Shown: one piece after another, positions 17,560 to 27,896 of the stretch
Layout: every line of letters begins with the position of its first letter
Numbering within the stretch: the stretch's first letter is position 1
Made by a program: the position numbers and the translations under genes
Source of the DNA: Salinisphaera sp. G21_0
GTDB lineage: Bacteria; Pseudomonadota; Gammaproteobacteria; Pseudomonadales; Endozoicomonadaceae
NCBI RefSeq assembly: GCF_017744115.1
Contig: NZ_JAGHQW010000030.1
Location: 1-64,000 of the forward strand
Length of the DNA: 64,000 bases
Reading direction: 5' to 3'
Notes under the pieces: model-generated
What the model saw: the letters and a program-made list of their open reading frames with translations, nothing else
Databases searched by the model: none
What the model was told of the DNA's origin: nothing

Positions 17560-17589
17560 GGTTAACAGGAAAGAGCTTTCCTGTTAACC
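17560..17589. repeat. Perfect 14-bp palindrome between purL and the lipoprotein gene
   Basis: GGTTAACAGGAAAG (17560-17573) and its exact complement (17576-17589) are separated by 2 bases. The purL TAA stop lies inside one arm. No T-run follows on the minus strand; the AAGGAG ribosome site of the lipoprotein gene comes next. It may be an mRNA processing or stability element, or a weak terminator. Confidence 0.7.
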
Positions 17590-20500
17590 AACCCAGACTC
17601 TCGCGTTCCGGAACATTCTCATCAACGGAGCATCTTCACCCCAGTGTTCCGGATGCCAGCTGTTTTGAACCGTACGGAATACCCGCTCAGGGTGGGGCAT
17701 CATAATAGTTACCCGGCCATCGGCGGAAGTCAGGCCAGTAATTCCCTGCACCGAGCCGTTGGGGTTGTACGGATAACGTGTGGTGGGCCTGCCCTGGTTA
17801 TCCACAAACTGCAAAGACACCTGACCACTGTTCGCCAGCCGCTCCAGGTGAGACGGATCGGCAAACTCGGCATGCCCTTCCCCATGAGCGACAGCAATTG
17901 GCATACGGGCACCCTCCATCCCCCGGAAGAAGATTGAATGGCTCTTCTGAACCTCAACCATCGCCACCCGGGCCTCAAACTGCTCAGACTGGTTGCGGAC
18001 AAAGTGAGGCCAGTAGTCAGCACCGGGAATCAGGTCATGCAGATTGGAGAGCATCTGACAGCCGTTGCATACACCCAGGGCAAAACTGTCGCGACGATCG
18101 AAGAAGCGGGCAAACTGATCACGGGCCAGTTCATTAAAGAGAATCGACTTGGCCCAGCCTTCTCCAGCCCCCAGAACATCCCCATAAGAGAAGCCACCAC
18201 AGGCCACCAGACCTTTAAATTCATCCAGAGTGCGTCGACCGGACAGGATATCACTCATGTGCACATCAACCGTTTTGAAACCGGCACGGTCAAAGGCTGC
18301 GGCCATTTCTATCTGACCATTGACGCCCTGCTCCCGCAAAATGGCCATGGCTGGACGAACACCGGTGTTGATATAAGGTGCCGCCACATCCAGGGAGATA
18401 TCGTAAGGTAGAGAGGCATGAAGCCCATCATCATGATCGTCCAGCAGGTTATCAAACTCCTGTCGTGCACACTCTGCGTTGTCCCGCAGCGCCTGAATGC
18501 GATAGCTGGTTTCTGCCCACCAGCGCTGGAACTTGATCCGGCTTTCACTGACCAGCTCGGAACCATTGAACCGGAACGATACCCGCTGGCCAGCAGCCAG
18601 GGTACCAATGGTGTGAGAACAGGCAGCAAGACCATGCTGAGCCAGGATATCCTTAACAAGACCTTTCTCACGGTGACGCACCTGGATAACGGCACCCAGC
18701 TCTTCATTAAACAGAGCTGGCAGAACCATGGACTTGTTGCCAGCCAACTTATCCAGATCAACAGCAATACCGGTATGGCCAGCAAAAGCCATCTCAATCA
18801 GGGTGGCAAACAGGCCACCGTCGGAGCGGTCGTGGTAGGCCAGCAGCAGATCCCTATCCATCAGTTCCTGAATGGCATTAAAAAATCCTTTCAGGTCTTC
18901 CGGAGAGTTAACGTCCGGTGCCGAGTCGCCTACCTGACCATACACCTGGGCCAGTGCTGAACCACCCAGTCGGTTATGGTCACGGCCAAGGTCAATCAAC
19001 AGCAGATCAGTATTACCCTGATCCGTCCTCAGTTGGGGCGTCACCGTCTTGCGAATATCCCGGACCGGGGCGAATGCCGAGATAATTAGCGACAGTGGTG
19101 AAGTAACACGCTTATCTTCACCATTTTCCTGCCATTGGGTGTTCATGGACATGGAGTCTTTACCCACCGGAATAGCAATACCCAGTGCCGGGCAAAGCTC
19201 CATACCCACGGCTTTAACCGTATCAAACAGGTTTTCATCTTCACCGGGATGACCTGCTGCTGCCATCCAGTTGGCCGACAGTTTGATATCGCCGATTTTA
19301 CCAATACGGGCCGCAGCAATATTAGTGATCGCCTCACCAATCGCCATTCGACCGGAAGCAGGGGCATTGATCAGGGCAAGCGGTGTACGCTCCCCCATGG
19401 ACATGGCTTCGCCGGTATAGCCCTGAAAAGCCGTTGCGGTCACCGCGCAGTCAGCCACAGGTACCTGCCAGGGGCCCACCATCTGGTCACGATTAACCAG
19501 GCCGGTAATGGTTCGGTCGCCAATGGTGATCAGGAAGTTCTTGCTGGCCACCGATGGCAGTTTTAATACCCGCTCCATCGCTTCCAGCAGCTTGATGTCG
19601 CTCAGGTCCAGGGGATCACGCTCGAACGACTGACGTTGAATCTCACGGTGCATCCTGGGTGGTTTACCCAGCAGCACATCCAGCGGCATATCCACCGGGT
19701 GATTATTGAAGTGGCTGTCATCCAGCAGCAGCCGTTGCTCTTGGGTCGCTTCACCCACCACGGCATAAGGACAGCGTTCCTGCTGACAGATTTCTTCGAA
19801 GCGGGGAAGGTCTTCTGCCGCCACCGCCATCACATAGCGTTCCTGGGACTCATTACACCAGAGCGCCAGCGGCGACATGCCCGGTTCATCATTATGAATG
19901 GCACGCAACTGAAAGTGACCGCCGCGGCCACCATCACTGACCAGTTCAGGCAGTGCGTTGGATAGTCCACCGGCTCCCACATCGTGAATGAATGCGATGG
20001 GGTTCCTGTCCCCCTGCTGCCAGCAACGGTCGATTACCTCCTGGCAACGGCGCTCCATTTCCGGGTTGTCTCGCTGTACACTGGCAAAGTCCAGATCTTC
20101 CTGACCTTCACCGGAGGTCATGGACGAGGCCGCGCCGCCGCCCAGGCCAATCTGCATGGCGGGACCGCCCAGGACAATCAGCCTGGCACCCACCGGGATC
20201 TCCCCTTTTTCAACGTGCTCAGCTTTGATATTGCCAAGACCACCGGCCAGCATAATGGGCTTGTGATAGCCACGAACCTCATAGCCTGCAACGCCTTTGA
20301 CACTGGCCTCAAAGGTACGGAAATAGCCACACAGGTTTGGACGACCAAACTCATTATTAAAACCGGCACCGCCCAATGGGCCATCGATCATGATTTCCAG
20401 CGGCGAGACAATGCGGTCTGGCTTGCCATAATCCTGTTCCCAGGGCTGTTCGTAGCCGGGAATTTTCAGGTTAGATACGGTAAACCCGGTCAGCCCGGCC

Positions 20501-21510
20501 TTGGGCCTGGATCCCTTGCCGGTGGCACCTTCATCGCGAATTTCACCACCGGAACCGGTGGCGGCACCCGCCCATGGCGCGATGGCCGTCGGGTGGTTGT
20601 GGGTTTCTACCTTCATGAGGATATGAATATCTTCCTCATTAAAACCATATTCACGGCTGTCAGGTTCCGGGTAAAAACGCTTTGCCTGGAAACCTTCAAT
20701 GACCGAGGCGTTATCTTTATAAGCTGACAGCACCCCTTCACTGTGCAAGGCGTGAGTGTTTCGGATCATCTTGAACAGGGAAAGATCCTGAGCTTCCCCA
20801 TCAATACTCCAGGAGGCATTAAAAATTTTATGCCGACAGTGTTCCGAGTTCGCCTGGGCAAACATCATCAACTCAACATCCGTAGGATCCCGCTGGAGTT
20901 TTTGATAGCTCTCTACCAGATAGTCGATTTCATCCTCAGCCAGTGCCAGGCCCAGGGAAAGATTAGCCGCAGCCAGTGCCTCTTTGCCGCCTTCCAGAAC
21001 GGACACAGTGGTCATTGGAGCTGGCTCGGACACAGCAAACAGCTTGGTAATTTCACCCTCATCACGGAAGACGGCCTGGGTCATCCGGTCATGGAGCAAA
21101 TCTGCAATCCGGGTTTCCTGATCCCCCGATAAACGGGCATCCGCAAACACCACAAACCGAACACCTCGCTCGATTCGCTGGATCATACCGAGGCCACAAT
21201 TGTGAGCAATATCGGATGCTTTACTGGACCAGGGGGAAATCGTACCCGGACGGGGAACCACCAGAAATTCTGCCCTGGAAGAAAAGCTGTCAGGCTCTAT
21301 CTGTTGAATCTTTGGGCCGTAAGTCAACAGTCTGGCCAGAATATCAGACTGCCTCTCACTCAGACCTTCCGCACAGGACGACTGGATTTTCACATAATGC
21401 TGGAATTCAGCAACAACACAGGAGATCTCTGGCACTTGGCTCTGCAGCTGAGCAAGCAGCTTTTGACGGCGGAACTGGGAAAGTGCAGGGGTGCCACGCA
21501 GTATCAGCAT
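17584..21510 (-). CDS. purL: Phosphoribosylformylglycinamidine (FGAM) synthase
   Basis: 1308 residues, the full-length single-chain PurL of gammaproteobacteria. It converts FGAR, glutamine and ATP to FGAM in purine synthesis. Visible signatures: [35 protein letters not shown] (synthetase domain), [30 protein letters not shown], and the C-terminal glutaminase with GVCNGCQML (catalytic Cys) and MPHPERVFR. The frame is intact. It heads a three-gene minus-strand run ending at 16692. Confidence 0.98.
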   Translation of the reverse strand: MLILRGTPALSQFRRQKLLAQLQSQVPEISCVVAEFQHYVKIQSSCAEGLSERQSDILARLLTYGPKIQQIEPDSFSSRAEFLVVPRPGTISPWSSKASDIAHNCGLGMIQRIERGVRFVVFADARLSGDQETRIADLLHDRMTQAVFRDEGEITKLFAVSEPAPMTTVSVLEGGKEALAAANLSLGLALAEDEIDYLVESYQKLQRDPTDVELMMFAQANSEHCRHKIFNASWSIDGEAQDLSLFKMIRNTHALHSEGVLSAYKDNASVIEGFQAKRFYPEPDSREYGFNEEDIHILMKVETHNHPTAIAPWAGAATGSGGEIRDEGATGKGSRPKAGLTGFTVSNLKIPGYEQPWEQDYGKPDRIVSPLEIMIDGPLGGAGFNNEFGRPNLCGYFRTFEASVKGVAGYEVRGYHKPIMLAGGLGNIKAEHVEKGEIPVGARLIVLGGPAMQIGLGGGAASSMTSGEGQEDLDFASVQRDNPEMERRCQEVIDRCWQQGDRNPIAFIHDVGAGGLSNALPELVSDGGRGGHFQLRAIHNDEPGMSPLALWCNESQERYVMAVAAEDLPRFEEICQQERCPYAVVGEATQEQRLLLDDSHFNNHPVDMPLDVLLGKPPRMHREIQRQSFERDPLDLSDIKLLEAMERVLKLPSVASKNFLITIGDRTITGLVNRDQMVGPWQVPVADCAVTATAFQGYTGEAMSMGERTPLALINAPASGRMAIGEAITNIAAARIGKIGDIKLSANWMAAAGHPGEDENLFDTVKAVGMELCPALGIAIPVGKDSMSMNTQWQENGEDKRVTSPLSLIISAFAPVRDIRKTVTPQLRTDQGNTDLLLIDLGRDHNRLGGSALAQVYGQVGDSAPDVNSPEDLKGFFNAIQELMDRDLLLAYHDRSDGGLFATLIEMAFAGHTGIAVDLDKLAGNKSMVLPALFNEELGAVIQVRHREKGLVKDILAQHGLAACSHTIGTLAAGQRVSFRFNGSELVSESRIKFQRWWAETSYRIQALRDNAECARQEFDNLLDDHDDGLHASLPYDISLDVAAPYINTGVRPAMAILREQGVNGQIEMAAAFDRAGFKTVDVHMSDILSGRRTLDEFKGLVACGGFSYGDVLGAGEGWAKSILFNELARDQFARFFDRRDSFALGVCNGCQMLSNLHDLIPGADYWPHFVRNQSEQFEARVAMVEVQKSHSIFFRGMEGARMPIAVAHGEGHAEFADPSHLERLANSGQVSLQFVDNQGRPTTRYPYNPNGSVQGITGLTSADGRVTIMMPHPERVFRTVQNSWHPEHWGEDAPLMRMFRNARVWVG

Positions 21511-21717
21511 GTTCTGGTCTGTCCTCGGGCCAATTAACAGCTAGTGAGGAGCTACAGCCCGGATGAGCTAATAATAAACATCAGGAAGCCCGCATGAGTG
21601 ACTACTTCCTGATTGGATTACAAGCCAGTCCTTATGCTATAGCCTCTCAACACAGGGGGATGATCAAAAGCTGCCTATAATAATCGAAACCGGCCTTCGG
21701 AAACCAGCAGTCACCGG

Positions 21718-22212
21718 CTATTTATCAACAAAAGGCAGCTTTCCTCGCTGTTCACGAATCTGCTGACGGCGAAAACGAAAAAACTCGCTGATCATCGAAC
21801 TGCATTCATCCTGAAGGACACCTCCGGTAACCTCTACCCGGTGGTTCATCTGAGGCTGCTCAAGAACCCTTGCGGCACTGACAATGGCTCCGGCCTTGGG
21901 TTCTGTTGCGCCGTAGATCAGGCGACGAATCCGACTGTGGACAATAGCACCCGCACACATGGTACAGGGCTCCAGCGTAACATAGAGGTCACAATCCATC
22001 AGACGGTAGTTGCCAATGGCTGCAGCCGCTGACTGAAGTACCAGAATTTCAGCATGAGCAATGGGATTACAGGATGAAATAGGTTGATTACACGCCCGGG
22101 CGATAATCTGACCCTCCTTAACTACGACAGCACCGACGGGAACCTCGCCCAGGGTACGGCCTTTATCAGCTTCCAGCAGGGCTTCTTTCATCCAAATGGT
22201 GTCATCAATCAC
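21718..22212 (-). CDS. tadA: tRNA-specific adenosine deaminase
   Basis: 164 residues. It deaminates A34 to inosine in tRNA-Arg(ACG). The zinc and catalytic motifs are present: HAE at residues 53-55 and PCTMCAGA, with GEVPVGAVVV at the start of the fold. The length is normal. It lies divergent from the T3SS chaperone gene; the 245-base region between them would hold both promoters. Confidence 0.96.
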   Translation of the reverse strand: MIDDTIWMKEALLEADKGRTLGEVPVGAVVVKEGQIIARACNQPISSCNPIAHAEILVLQSAAAAIGNYRLMDCDLYVTLEPCTMCAGAIVHSRIRRLIYGATEPKAGAIVSAARVLEQPQMNHRVEVTGGVLQDECSSMISEFFRFRRQQIREQRGKLPFVDK

Positions 22213-22457
22213 AAACTATCTACCAAACCTGACAATCTTGAGTGATTTGGCATCATGAAGTAAAACGGCAGGCTTTTCATCCCCTGATTTGCGAATTTAT
22301 TTCAGCTTTTTATGAAATGTGATAATCCGCCGATTAAATCTATGGAATTTTTTCCCATGGCGAATGTCTGAGCTATATATAGTGTCTAAGCTATAAATAG
22401 CCTATCAAAAATAAATTGTTCAATTATGAAAAATAAATCACTGGAGGGAAGGGCCTG
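22213..22457. promoter_or_regulatory. Divergent promoter region between tadA and the T3SS chaperone
   Basis: AT-rich, with two related words GAGCTATATATAG and TAAGCTATAAATAG near 22369-22401, 50-90 bases before the chaperone start. Repeated words at this spacing could be activator sites for T3SS regulation, but I cannot identify the regulator. GGAGGG precedes the chaperone ATG by 9 bases. Confidence 0.4.
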
Positions 22458-22964
22458 ATGTCTTTCAAGCAGAATGTAGAACAGCATCTACAACACTTTG
22501 CCCAGAGCATCGGCCTGGGAGAACTCAAATTAAACGAACACGATGCCTGCGGGTTGTGTTTTGACGATACCCTGATTGTGAACATGGAGTATCTGGAAGA
22601 TGATGAGGCACTGGTATTTGTTGCTTCTGTCAGACCCATGATTACCCATGACAGTCCGGAGAAAACCACACTGCTGGAAAAAATGTGTTCACTGAACCTC
22701 CAGCACCATAGCATGCAGGGTGCCTTTCTGGCTTTGAACCATGACAAAACTGAAGTACTGCTGATTCGCTCCCTGCAGGCTTCCTGCGATTACGGCTTAT
22801 TTGAGTCCACCCTGGAAAAGTTCGTCAACACTCTGGAATGGTGTGTCAGTGAGCTGGATGAGTCCAAGCAGGACCAGACTTCTTCAACATCCACACCTCC
22901 CCGTCCCCAAAGCGGTCCCGGAGGGGCACCCGGAGGCCCGGGCGATATGGGAATGATGGTGTAA
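22458..22964 (+). CDS. CesT-family type III secretion chaperone
   Basis: 168 residues, acidic, with the CesT/SycE pattern: an N-terminal helix (VEQHLQHFAQSIGLGEL), then LCFDDTLIVNMEY and LVFVASV strands, and a C-terminal amphipathic helix. Such chaperones are cytoplasmic dimers that hold effector N-termini for secretion. The last 30 residues are an unusual Pro/Gly-rich tail (PPRPQSGPGGAPGGPG). A strong terminator follows, so it is transcribed separately from sctN. Its client effector is unknown. Confidence 0.8.
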   Translation: MSFKQNVEQHLQHFAQSIGLGELKLNEHDACGLCFDDTLIVNMEYLEDDEALVFVASVRPMITHDSPEKTTLLEKMCSLNLQHHSMQGAFLALNHDKTEVLLIRSLQASCDYGLFESTLEKFVNTLEWCVSELDESKQDQTSSTSTPPRPQSGPGGAPGGPGDMGMMV

Positions 22965-22986
22965 CTCCCAAAATACTCAATACCAT

Positions 22987-23016
22987 GAAGGGCTTTCACA
23001 GCCCTTCTTTTATTTT
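22987..23016 (+). terminator. Rho-independent terminator after chaperone gene
   Basis: GAAGGGCT (22987-22994) and AGCCCTTC (23000-23007) form an 8-bp stem with a 5-base loop, followed by TTTTATTTT. It separates the chaperone transcript from the sct operon. Confidence 0.9.
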
Positions 23017-23279
23017 ACGTCCCCTATCTGCATTTATTTTACCAACACCATTTCAGCTCGAAATCATCAGGCCGAAAAGAGAAATAGCAGCCTGTAATGG
23101 ATTCGGGAATCCTTTATCCAGTTTTTCAGCCACGTATTGAGTAGAGCAACTATACTCTGCCGCGTCTGGATAATAACTCCATGCTGTCAGGGCAGGTAAT
23201 GCTGCATTTCTGGATATGGAGAGTAGAAGGATCTCGACAGCAGCATATCCATAGCAAGAAAAATAATGGAGGCATCAAG

Positions 23280-24623
23280 TTGGCTCAAACTTTTAACTAT
23301 CTCACCAATGCACTGCAAAGTACCGTGGAAAGCGGCAGGCTGATTGATATCCGTGGCCGTGTTACTGAAGTTCAGGGCATGATCATCAAAGCGGCGGTAC
23401 CTGGTGTCAAAATCGGTGAGCTCTGCGAGCTGGTATCCCCCAATAACCCTGATGACAGTGACCGGAATTCATACGCTGAAGTGGTCGGTTTCCAGGGACA
23501 TGAGACAGTGCTATCCCCCCTGGGTGAAATTATGGGGATCTCCTCCACCACTGAAGTTATTCCAACCGGCAAAGTACATCATGTAGCTGTTGGCCCTCAC
23601 CTGCTAGGGCATGTGCTGGACGGTATGGGCAACCCATTAAACCCTGACGCATTTAATGGTATTGAGCCTGAAGCTCATTACCCGGTATATACCGATGCCC
23701 CCGACCCTATGACCCGAAGAATTATTGACCACCCCATTCCCCTGGGCGTTAAAGCCATTGATGGCGTTCTAACCTGTGGTGAAGGGCAGAGAATGGGTAT
23801 CTTTGCAGCGGCCGGTGGTGGTAAGAGTACCCTGTTGTCCATGCTGGTTAAGGGAGCGGAAGTGGATGTTACCGTGCTGGCCCTGATCGGTGAACGGGGA
23901 CGGGAGCTGCGGGAGTTTATCGAGCACGACCTTGGCCCGGAGGGAGTTAAGAAATCGGTTATTATTGTGGCAACCTCCGACAAATCCTCCATGGAGCGTT
24001 CCAAAGCCGCGTACACCGCAACAGCCGTTGCTGAGTTTTTTCGTGATAAAGGCAAACGGGTTCTACTGCTCATGGACTCTGTCACCCGTTTTGCCCGTGC
24101 CCAGCGTGAAATCGGACTGGCCGCCGGAGAACCACCGACCCGCCGGGGTTTCCCGCCTTCGGTATTTGCCACCCTCCCCAAGCTGATGGAACGTACCGGG
24201 ATGTCAGATGTAGGCTCTATTACGGCACTCTATACCGTGCTGGTTGAAGGGGATGACATGACAGAGCCGGTAGCGGATGAAACCCGCTCGATTCTTGATG
24301 GTCATATTATTCTCTCCCGAAAGCTGGCCGCATCCGGGCACTACCCGGCGATTGATGTGCTGGCCAGTGCCAGCCGTGTCATGAATGCCATTACTACCGA
24401 AGACCACCGGGCGGCGGTCAGTCGGGCAAGAGCCCTGATGTCCAAATATGAAGATATTGAGTTACTGGTAAAAGTCGGGGAATACAAACAGGGTGCTGAC
24501 CCACTGGCCGACGAGGCAATTCAGAAAATTGAAACCATCCGCTCCTTTCTCAAGCAGAGAACGGATGAACTGATGCCCCTTGACCAGACAATTGCCCAAT
24601 TACAGCAAATCGTAGGTTACTGA
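23280..24623 (+). CDS. sctN: T3SS export ATPase SctN
   Basis: TTG at 23280 is the best start: GGAGG lies 7 bases before it and the product is 447 residues, the normal SctN/YscN size; the longer upstream frame adds an unrelated-looking extension. It is a hexameric FliI/YscN-type ATPase that strips chaperones and unfolds effectors at the inner-membrane export gate. Motifs: Walker [14 protein letters not shown] near residue 175, [13 protein letters not shown], Walker [20 protein letters not shown], and [14 protein letters not shown]. It is first in an N-O-P-Q-R-S-T-U operon in the Ysc order. Confidence 0.95.
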   Translation: MAQTFNYLTNALQSTVESGRLIDIRGRVTEVQGMIIKAAVPGVKIGELCELVSPNNPDDSDRNSYAEVVGFQGHETVLSPLGEIMGISSTTEVIPTGKVHHVAVGPHLLGHVLDGMGNPLNPDAFNGIEPEAHYPVYTDAPDPMTRRIIDHPIPLGVKAIDGVLTCGEGQRMGIFAAAGGGKSTLLSMLVKGAEVDVTVLALIGERGRELREFIEHDLGPEGVKKSVIIVATSDKSSMERSKAAYTATAVAEFFRDKGKRVLLLMDSVTRFARAQREIGLAAGEPPTRRGFPPSVFATLPKLMERTGMSDVGSITALYTVLVEGDDMTEPVADETRSILDGHIILSRKLAASGHYPAIDVLASASRVMNAITTEDHRAAVSRARALMSKYEDIELLVKVGEYKQGADPLADEAIQKIETIRSFLKQRTDELMPLDQTIAQLQQIVGY

Positions 24624-24627
24624 GAAG

Positions 24628-25131
24628 ATGCTGCATGATCTGCTGAAGGTTAAAAATATACGGGAGGAATCGGCTGAACGGGAGGTGAAGCGCTGTCAGC
24701 ATGAGCTGGATCTTGCCCATCAGGAGGTCGAACAACGCAAGCAGGAAGTGGCACAACGTCAAAAGGATCTGGAAGAGTATATTGTATGGCGCAGTCAAGA
24801 AGAACAGCGGCTATACGATAATATTATGAACACCAGTGTTCAGCAGCATGATCTGGATCTGCTGAAGCAGAAAGTTGCCATGTTACGGGAGAAAGATGCC
24901 TCTCTGGAACAGGCCATTGCCGATGCAGAACAACGGGTGGTAGAAGCACAACAACAGGTAGTCAAAGCGGAGCAGATCCTGGAAGAAGCGAGACAGGCTC
25001 ACTTTAAAGCCAAGATGGCTGTGGAGAAGTTTGAGGAGTTCTGCAAGGTTCAGGATGAAGAGGCTGAGAAAGAGGCCAAACGTCTTGAAGATCTGGAAAT
25101 GGAAGAATTTACCGTTAAATCCAAGGAATAG
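24628..25131 (+). CDS. sctO: T3SS stalk protein SctO (YscO/FliJ-like)
   Basis: 167 residues, almost entirely helical and strongly coiled-coil (Glu/Gln/Lys/Ala-rich heptads such as LAHQEVEQRKQEVAQRQ). Four bases separate it from sctN. SctO is the central stalk that couples the SctN ATPase to the SctV gate. It is assigned mainly by position, size and coiled-coil character; this family is poorly conserved in sequence. Confidence 0.85.
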   Translation: MLHDLLKVKNIREESAEREVKRCQHELDLAHQEVEQRKQEVAQRQKDLEEYIVWRSQEEQRLYDNIMNTSVQQHDLDLLKQKVAMLREKDASLEQAIADAEQRVVEAQQQVVKAEQILEEARQAHFKAKMAVEKFEEFCKVQDEEAEKEAKRLEDLEMEEFTVKSKE

Positions 25132-25143
25132 GAGTTAATCATC

Positions 25144-25932
25144 ATGTCAACGCACGGCGTGAATCAAACCAACACTCAGCCAACTCCACCCCCGCAACAG
25201 AATGATGCTAACCAGCAAAGTCGCAATGTATCCGATAAGCAGGCTAACGACTTTGCGGATCGCATGGCAAAAGAAAAGCGTGGCAAAGAGAAAAAAACGG
25301 GTGGCGATAAGGAGCAAAGCCTGGAAAGTCTGGAAAGCCTGCTGGCCGAGCGGAACAAAAGTTCTAAGAATGCCATCAGGGGACGCCAGGAAAAAGGTTC
25401 TCGCGAAGGTTCTCAGGAAGAGAAGAGCAATGAGAACATGTTCAAGAATACCCGCGAAGACACCTCTGAGCAGGTCATGGTCAATAACACCCAGAACCCG
25501 ATTAAAGCCGATACCCAGCTTCAGACCCAGATTCGTGAGATCCAGCAGACCAGTAGCGTAAAAGAAGTTGATACGGCACTTCAGAAGATGGCCGATCAAA
25601 TACAGGTTTCTGCCAAGGATGCGGTGAATGGGGCTGAGGTTCGCATATCCCTGAAAGACAATGTGCTGCCGGGTACCGAGATCAGAATCCAGAGACACGG
25701 TGGCGAGTTGACAGTCACCATGAACACCACATCAGCAGAAGCTGGAAATTTTCTGGCCCAGCATGAAGCCAACCTGCAGAAAATGCTGGCTGAGCGATTT
25801 TCCAACGACAAGGTTCAGGTAAATATCAACATGTCAGGTGGCGATAACCAGGACAGTGATGGTCGCTCCCGTAACCAGTACGCGGCAGAAGATGATAACG
25901 ACCAGAACTCTTCCAGAAACGACCGGGCATAG
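25144..25932 (+). CDS. sctP: T3SS needle-length regulator SctP (YscP-like)
   Basis: 262 residues. The N-terminal two thirds is polar, Gln/Lys/Glu-rich and low in complexity. The C-terminal part (ISLKDNVLPGTEIRIQRHGG then LTVTMNTTSAEAGNFLAQH) resembles the globular substrate-switch domain of FliK/YscP/HpaP proteins. A good ribosome site (AGGAGTTA) precedes ATG 25144. Its place between sctO and sctQ supports the call. It would set needle length and switch export specificity through SctU. Confidence 0.82.
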   Translation: MSTHGVNQTNTQPTPPPQQNDANQQSRNVSDKQANDFADRMAKEKRGKEKKTGGDKEQSLESLESLLAERNKSSKNAIRGRQEKGSREGSQEEKSNENMFKNTREDTSEQVMVNNTQNPIKADTQLQTQIREIQQTSSVKEVDTALQKMADQIQVSAKDAVNGAEVRISLKDNVLPGTEIRIQRHGGELTVTMNTTSAEAGNFLAQHEANLQKMLAERFSNDKVQVNINMSGGDNQDSDGRSRNQYAAEDDNDQNSSRNDRA

Positions 25933-25940
25933 GTTGAACC

Positions 25941-26912
25941 ATGGCAGCAGAAACTCTTGATCTACCCTCTGTCTCACCGTCGCAGCTGCTGCTTGGCCAA
26001 ATCCTCAGCAACCGCCAGACAGAGCTTGCACTGCCGGTTAATGAGGACAGGTGGGACATTTCCCTGGGCAGTATCGCCCCGGAAACCATGCCTGCTATCT
26101 GCATGCAGCTGGAAATCAATCACCAGCCCGTTTCTCTGTACACCGGCAGTGCCTTCATTGACCTGATCATGCCGGACAATCTGAACAGCAAGATACTGCT
26201 GAAACTGCCAAAAGACTTGATGCTGGCCGCCCTGGGAAACAGGCTGCAAAACCTGCTGGAGCATCTGATGCAGGGGATTGGCATTGCCATCCAGTTCACC
26301 GACCTGGCACCGAATAAAGATAAATCAAAGCGTGCAGAACTGGCGATGAATATCCGGATAGGCGGTACACAGTACCCCATTTACCTGGAAACCACGCCCA
26401 TTGTTTTTGAGCTGCTCAAACTGCTGCCCACTCATATCCGGGAGCAATCCACCGATATACCTATCTGGGCAGGTCTTGAACTTGGACGGGCAAAACTGTC
26501 TAAAGAGGAAACCAGCGCCCTGGGTGTCGGTGACATTGTATTTTTTAATTACCACGTCACCGGACAGCAGCTGATTATCAGAGTTAACCCGGATACGGCT
26601 TTCATCGGGGAAGCAGAGGGTTCTCACATCACCATCAAGCACAGGATGGACTCAATGGAAGACGATCAAATGCATCATGAACAGGAGCCTATCGACCTGT
26701 CAGATATTGAGATTGACCTGGTATTCGAAGTGGGGCGACAGCAGTTCACCGCACAGGAAGTCCAGTCTCTTCAGCCTGGCCATGTGTTTGAGCTGGATCG
26801 TCCCATCGAACAACCGGTTAAGGTTCGTGCCGGCGGCAAATTGATTGCCGAGTGCCAGCTGGTACAAATAAATAATCGACTGGGTGCACGTATTACCAGA
26901 ATTGTCGACTGA
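25941..26912 (+). CDS. sctQ: T3SS cytoplasmic sorting-platform protein SctQ
   Basis: 323 residues with a C-terminal SpoA (FliN/YscQ-type) domain: IDLSDIEIDLVFEVGRQQF, VQSLQPGHVFELDRP and GKLIAECQLVQINNRLGARI. SctQ forms the sorting platform beneath the export gate. A Met at 26644 (MDSMEDDQMHH), just before the SpoA domain, is a possible internal start for the short SctQ-C form known in Yersinia and Shigella; no strong ribosome site is seen there. Confidence 0.9.
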   Translation: MAAETLDLPSVSPSQLLLGQILSNRQTELALPVNEDRWDISLGSIAPETMPAICMQLEINHQPVSLYTGSAFIDLIMPDNLNSKILLKLPKDLMLAALGNRLQNLLEHLMQGIGIAIQFTDLAPNKDKSKRAELAMNIRIGGTQYPIYLETTPIVFELLKLLPTHIREQSTDIPIWAGLELGRAKLSKEETSALGVGDIVFFNYHVTGQQLIIRVNPDTAFIGEAEGSHITIKHRMDSMEDDQMHHEQEPIDLSDIEIDLVFEVGRQQFTAQEVQSLQPGHVFELDRPIEQPVKVRAGGKLIAECQLVQINNRLGARITRIVD

Positions 26913-26969
26913 CTGACTACCTAAACAACAAAGTCTCTTGTTCATACTCTGAGACTGGAAAAGGCGACT

Positions 26970-27638
26970 ATGGAAAGCGGCGCAATTACTCTTACCAGTC
27001 CATTTTATCTGATGATCCCACTGGCGCTGATGGCGCTGGTGCCCTTTCTTGCGGTGATGGGTACATCCTTCCTGAAACTGGTGGTGGTATTTTCCATTCT
27101 CAGAAACGCTACCGGTCTGCAGCAGATTCCTCCCAATATCGCCATGAATGCCCTGGCTATTATCCTGACACTGTACATCATGGCACCGGTAGGTTTTGAG
27201 GCATGGGATATCGCGCAAGAGGAGAATATCAGCTTTCAGGGTGAAGACAGTAAAGAATTGATAAATAACATGGAACTGCTGATAGCACCCTATCGGGACT
27301 TCCTGAAAAAAAATACCACGGAGCGGGAAAGAAACTTCTTTCTGAAAACCGCAAGAATATTGTGGCCAAAGGCGTACCAGGCACAACTGAGCGCAGATGA
27401 CCTGGTGGTTCTGATGCCGTCCTACTGTATCACTGAACTGACCAAGGCGTTCGAGATTGGCTTTCTGCTCTATTTGCCGTTTATCGTTATTGACCTGATC
27501 GTCTCTAACATCCTTCTCGCTATGGGTATGATGATGGTGTCACCCATGACCATATCCCTGCCCTTCAAGCTCTTGCTGTTCGTACTGCTGGATGGCTGGA
27601 CCCGGCTAATCCACGGACTGGTGCTAAGTTATGCATGA
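26970..27638 (+). CDS. sctR: T3SS export apparatus protein SctR
   Basis: 222 residues, FliP/YscR family: AVMGTSFLKLVVVFSILRNA and TGLQQIPPNIAMNALAIIL near the N-terminus, VLMPSYCITELTKAFEIGF and a C-terminal membrane pair with MGMMMVSPMTISLPFKLLLF. It forms the pentameric core of the SctRST export pore. Its end overlaps the start of sctS by 8 bases, suggesting translational coupling. Confidence 0.97.
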   Translation: MESGAITLTSPFYLMIPLALMALVPFLAVMGTSFLKLVVVFSILRNATGLQQIPPNIAMNALAIILTLYIMAPVGFEAWDIAQEENISFQGEDSKELINNMELLIAPYRDFLKKNTTERERNFFLKTARILWPKAYQAQLSADDLVVLMPSYCITELTKAFEIGFLLYLPFIVIDLIVSNILLAMGMMMVSPMTISLPFKLLLFVLLDGWTRLIHGLVLSYA

Positions 27639-27894
27639 CCCGCATATACTGACACTCACAGCCCAGGCACTCTGGCTGACACTGTTACTGTCCATGCCTC
27701 CTATCATCGCGGCATCGGCGGTTGGTCTGCTTATCAGTTTGATTCAGGCACTGACCCAGATTCAGGAACAGACACTGCCATTTGCCTTCAAACTCGTCGC
27801 GGTCATTATCAGTATCTTCCTGACATCCCGCTGGATGGGTATCGAGGTCTATAACTTCTCAGTGGCTGTGATGGATATGTTCGAAAGGCTCTGA
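27631..27894 (+). CDS. sctS: T3SS export apparatus protein SctS
   Basis: 87 residues, two transmembrane hairpins, FliQ/YscS family: LLSMPPIIAASAVGLLISL and QALTQIQEQTLPFAFKLVA are signature stretches. It packs around the SctR-SctT pore. It overlaps sctR by 8 bases and ends 2 bases before sctT. Confidence 0.97.
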   Translation: MHDPHILTLTAQALWLTLLLSMPPIIAASAVGLLISLIQALTQIQEQTLPFAFKLVAVIISIFLTSRWMGIEVYNFSVAVMDMFERL

Positions 27895-27896
27895 CC

